Below the pieces are notes generated by a model. That model saw only the letters and a list, made by a program, of their open reading frames with translations. It searched no databases and had not been told where the DNA came from. Of a DNA stretch of 64,000 nt, positions 63,747 through 64,000 are shown one piece after another. Numbering within the stretch: the first letter of the stretch is position 1; every line of letters starts with the position of its first letter. The stretch is taken from positions 62,001 to 126,000 of the forward strand of contig JAUJNG010000015.1 of assembly GCA_030448265.1 (NCBI GenBank), in the 5' to 3' direction. This stretch comes from Abditibacterium sp. (lineage in GTDB: Bacteria; Armatimonadota; Abditibacteriia; Abditibacteriales; Abditibacteriaceae). The translations under genes were made by a program, and so were the position numbers.

Positions 63747-64000
63747 AGAACGCGAAGCGTCAGCGAGTGAAGCCTGACTGCGACTCGAAATGTACAAGCG
63801 TTGAGGCACCCGAGGTAGACAGCCGCACTCGCGGTCGGGTGGGGTTGTCTACGGTGGTGACACCCACTTCGCGCCCCCGTGCACGTGGAGAGTGCGGCCC
63901 CAGGGCCGCCAAACGTGCAGGCTTTGCAGGGCAGCAGCAAACGGCAATTTCGCGCGCGAAGTCGCCCAGTTCGCGGCGCGCGATGGCTTCGATGCCCGCC
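63747..64000. other. Window end, no gene assigned
   Basis: Short inverted repeats (GTAGACA with TGTCTAC near 63815-63852, and GTGCACG with CGTGCA near 63880-63920) but no convincing gene. The last 80 bases could be part of a gene that continues beyond the window; the minus strand reads RELGDFAREIAV there, which is not enough to call. Confidence 0.4.

Overview
The window is GC-rich bacterial chromosome that I cannot assign firmly to a phylum. An H-X9-DG type prepilin beside sulfatases and glycosidases, GTP-dependent PEPCK, a eukaryote-type topoisomerase IB and many genes without a clear Shine-Dalgarno would suit an Armatimonadota/Abditibacteriota-like or PVC-like environmental bacterium. That is an inference from gene content only.

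Layout. 1-2.2 kb: an exported, DUF1573-like and cysteine-rich small-protein operon. 2.4-6.2 kb: an ABC-2 exporter (ATPase, permease) with a membrane-anchored TPR-like protein. 6.2-17.9 kb: a TPR protein, a GH43 arabinanase-like enzyme, pckG, a DUF4142 protein, a TIM-barrel epimerase, two glycosyltransferases joined by hypermutable tracts, fabF and topoisomerase IB. 18.0-26.0 kb: an island-like segment that starts at an intact tRNA-Ile and ends at a second copy of that tRNA's 3' half. It holds a DUF2339 membrane protein with its TetR regulator and two matching operators, then the most remarkable locus of the window: a perfect-consensus sigma-70 promoter, at least six Y-RNA-like modules, a TROVE/Ro60 orthologue and a frameshifted DraRnl-type RNA ligase.

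26.0-41.3 kb: a VOC-PCMT fusion, a GNAT, and a metal/stress module (two overlapping small proteins, a DUF2231-cytochrome, an exported protein, DUF4383, a SufR-like Fe-S regulator with its own dyad operator, a CopZ-N-like chaperone, and a 1630-residue CtpI/CtpH-like P-type ATPase), followed by a PAS-GGDEF-EAL protein and a MITE-like element. 41.3-59.5 kb: glycan degradation: GH29 fucosidase, epimerase, a domain-deleted GH36 relic, GH42 galactosidase, two sulfatases, a LacI regulator with three related operator sites, a prepilin, three parallel beta-helix proteins and more relics. A sulfated, fucose-containing polysaccharide is the likely target. 59.6-63.7 kb: housekeeping genes (bL25, Pth, thioredoxin-like, TrpF) and a histidine kinase.

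The exciting system is the Ro60/Y-RNA locus. Three of its RNAs have a tRNA body (paired acceptor stem, D arm, T arm with a TTCGAAT or TTCGATT loop) in which the anticodon arm is replaced by a Ro60-binding Y stem. This is circularly permuted relative to the YrlA RNAs I know of. Two other RNAs in the same array have the ordinary Y topology. The module GGGCCG-N10/11-TTATC recurs five times, with a sixth copy ending in TTCTC, and has the same spacing as the Ro60 site of vertebrate Y RNAs.

Many intergenic gaps contain a long, near-perfect inverted repeat of unique sequence, and several glycan genes are broken. The window therefore mixes a conserved core with much accessory and decaying DNA.
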